Virus record (IMG/VR): IMGVR_UViG_3300032229_000759
Location: 1-64,000 of that record
Strand: one strand, 5' to 3'
From: a virus
DNA length: 64,000 nucleotides
This document shows, one piece after another, positions 63,395 through 64,000 of this stretch (position 1 is its first letter; each line of letters begins with the position of its first letter). The position numbers and the translations under genes are program-made. A model generated the notes under the pieces. It ran no database searches and had not been told where the DNA came from. It saw only the letters and a list, made by a program, of their open reading frames with translations.

Positions 63395-64000
63395 GTTTTC
63401 GGAATATACGTTTTTTCAACTATGAGAGAGTCTCCAGACTTCGATCTGTTACCCTTTACTATAACTACGTTGCCTTCAAACAACGTATTTCTATATAGTT
63501 TGTACGACTCTGGAAAGAAAACAACAGAATCAACAGAGCCTGTGCCGTCACTCATTGTTACGAAAGCCATCTCTAGTCCAGGAGTTTTGCCCGACTTTGT
63601 TTTAGTAACACTGATGGCTTCTATTTCTCCGCATAATATAAGATTGTCTTTAATCATGCCATTCTTAAAATCTTTACACGTAATATTAGTCATACTTATA
63701 TCATACATGTCTACCTTAGAGCAGGTCATACTGCACCCTAAAGTTTCATCCTCTATATCGGATATCCAATCAGGATTATCTTCTAGAGCGTATGGTGGCT
63801 TATTGAAATTATTAATTAAGCCTAAAATTATATTTTTACGATTCTTGTTTGATTTACCATTATGATATAAATCATATAGTGCATCCCCCAAACTTTTGTA
63901 TTTATGTGTTTTATCTGTGATAAAAGAACATTCTTTTTTAGTTAGTTCTGACATTAAATTAAATTCAAATAACATAGAAGATCTATTTTTATTGAGATAA
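63391..64000 (-). CDS. dnaE: DNA polymerase III alpha subunit (DnaE-like), C-terminal part, cut by window edge
   Basis: The frame is open to the right edge with no stop upstream of the first Met (63975), so the true start is probably outside the window. 'DWISDIEDETLGCSMTCSKVDMYD' (about residues 69-92 from the first Met) matches the 'E-x-E-x-L-G-x-x-x-(S/T)-x-x-P...Y' segment before the OB domain of DnaE. 'NLILCGEIEAI' and 'GKTPGLEMAFVTMSDGTGSVDSVVFFPESYKLY' is the OB-fold that follows. The catalytic palm lies outside. The 'CSK' replaces the usual 'S-H-P', a family variant. Genome replication is the expected role. Confidence 0.75.
   Translation of the reverse strand, partial: YLNKNRSSMLFEFNLMSELTKKECSFITDKTHKYKSLGDALYDLYHNGKSNKNRKNIILGLINNFNKPPYALEDNPDWISDIEDETLGCSMTCSKVDMYDISMTNITCKDFKNGMIKDNLILCGEIEAISVTKTKSGKTPGLEMAFVTMSDGTGSVDSVVFFPESYKLYRNTLFEGNVVIVKGNRSKSGDSLIVEKTYIPKT

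Noticed and set aside
62988-63865. Plus-strand open frames opposite ssb and the polymerase gene
   Set aside because: They mirror well-recognised minus-strand genes and lack family signals.

Overview
The window looks like the structural half, plus the start of the replication region, of a large AT-rich tailed bacteriophage genome (Caudoviricetes). No host housekeeping genes, integrase, rRNA, tRNA or CRISPR array were seen. Genes are packed almost end to end with ATGA or TAATG overlaps. No stretch of more than about 110 bases lacks a gene. I see a tail tube candidate and a 3160-residue tape measure protein but no recognisable tail sheath, so a long non-contractile tail is the simplest reading. 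A sheath gene outside the window cannot be excluded.

Plus strand, 1-54063, late (virion) genes. Two small neck or fibre-adaptor proteins (112-1083) are followed by an adhesin cassette (1080-18985). This holds a 4009-residue mosaic fibre with collagen-like, fibre-repeat, YadA-like and many Ig/cadherin-like modules, a second collagen-like fibre, two LamG-type carbohydrate-binding proteins, and an Mtd-N-type fibre. Then come probable head-tail connector and tail completion proteins (19026-21147), the probable tail tube (21170-22219), four small or medium genes in the usual tail-assembly-chaperone position (22242-24611), a rho-independent terminator, and the tape measure gene (24696-34178). Next are a beta-roll fibre (34178-38545), a conserved-looking baseplate-type protein (38580-40232), a hub-like protein with a zinc ribbon (40243-45501), a 2695-residue cysteine-rich tail-tip protein (45507-53594) and a zinc-finger protein (53587-54063).

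Minus strand, 64000-54050. Reading leftward: the C-terminal part of a bacterial-type DNA polymerase III alpha subunit (cut by the window edge), a single-strand binding protein with a near-consensus sigma-70 promoter and its own terminator, then a tightly overlapped cluster. The cluster holds two EX7E GT4-type glycosyltransferases, a further GT-B-like protein, a methyltransferase-like protein, a nucleotidyltransferase-like protein and two unknowns. It continues with a Vsr/DUF559-like homing endonuclease, a putative single-strand annealing protein, a zinc-ribbon protein and a membrane-anchored protein. The last has a YfaP/DUF2135-like C-terminal domain of a style I associate with Planctomycetota. 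That resemblance is the only host hint in the window and is weak inference.

How it fits together: the plus-strand operon builds a long flexible tail with an unusually rich set of glycan- and protein-binding fibres. The minus-strand operon links DNA replication and recombination with a glycan-modifying cluster that could decorate virions, DNA or the host surface. The most unusual items are the HAD-like and possible degenerate nuclease modules buried in the tape measure protein, the zinc ribbon inserted in a glycosyltransferase, the cysteine-rich giant tail-tip protein, and the membrane-anchored YfaP-like protein at the convergent junction.
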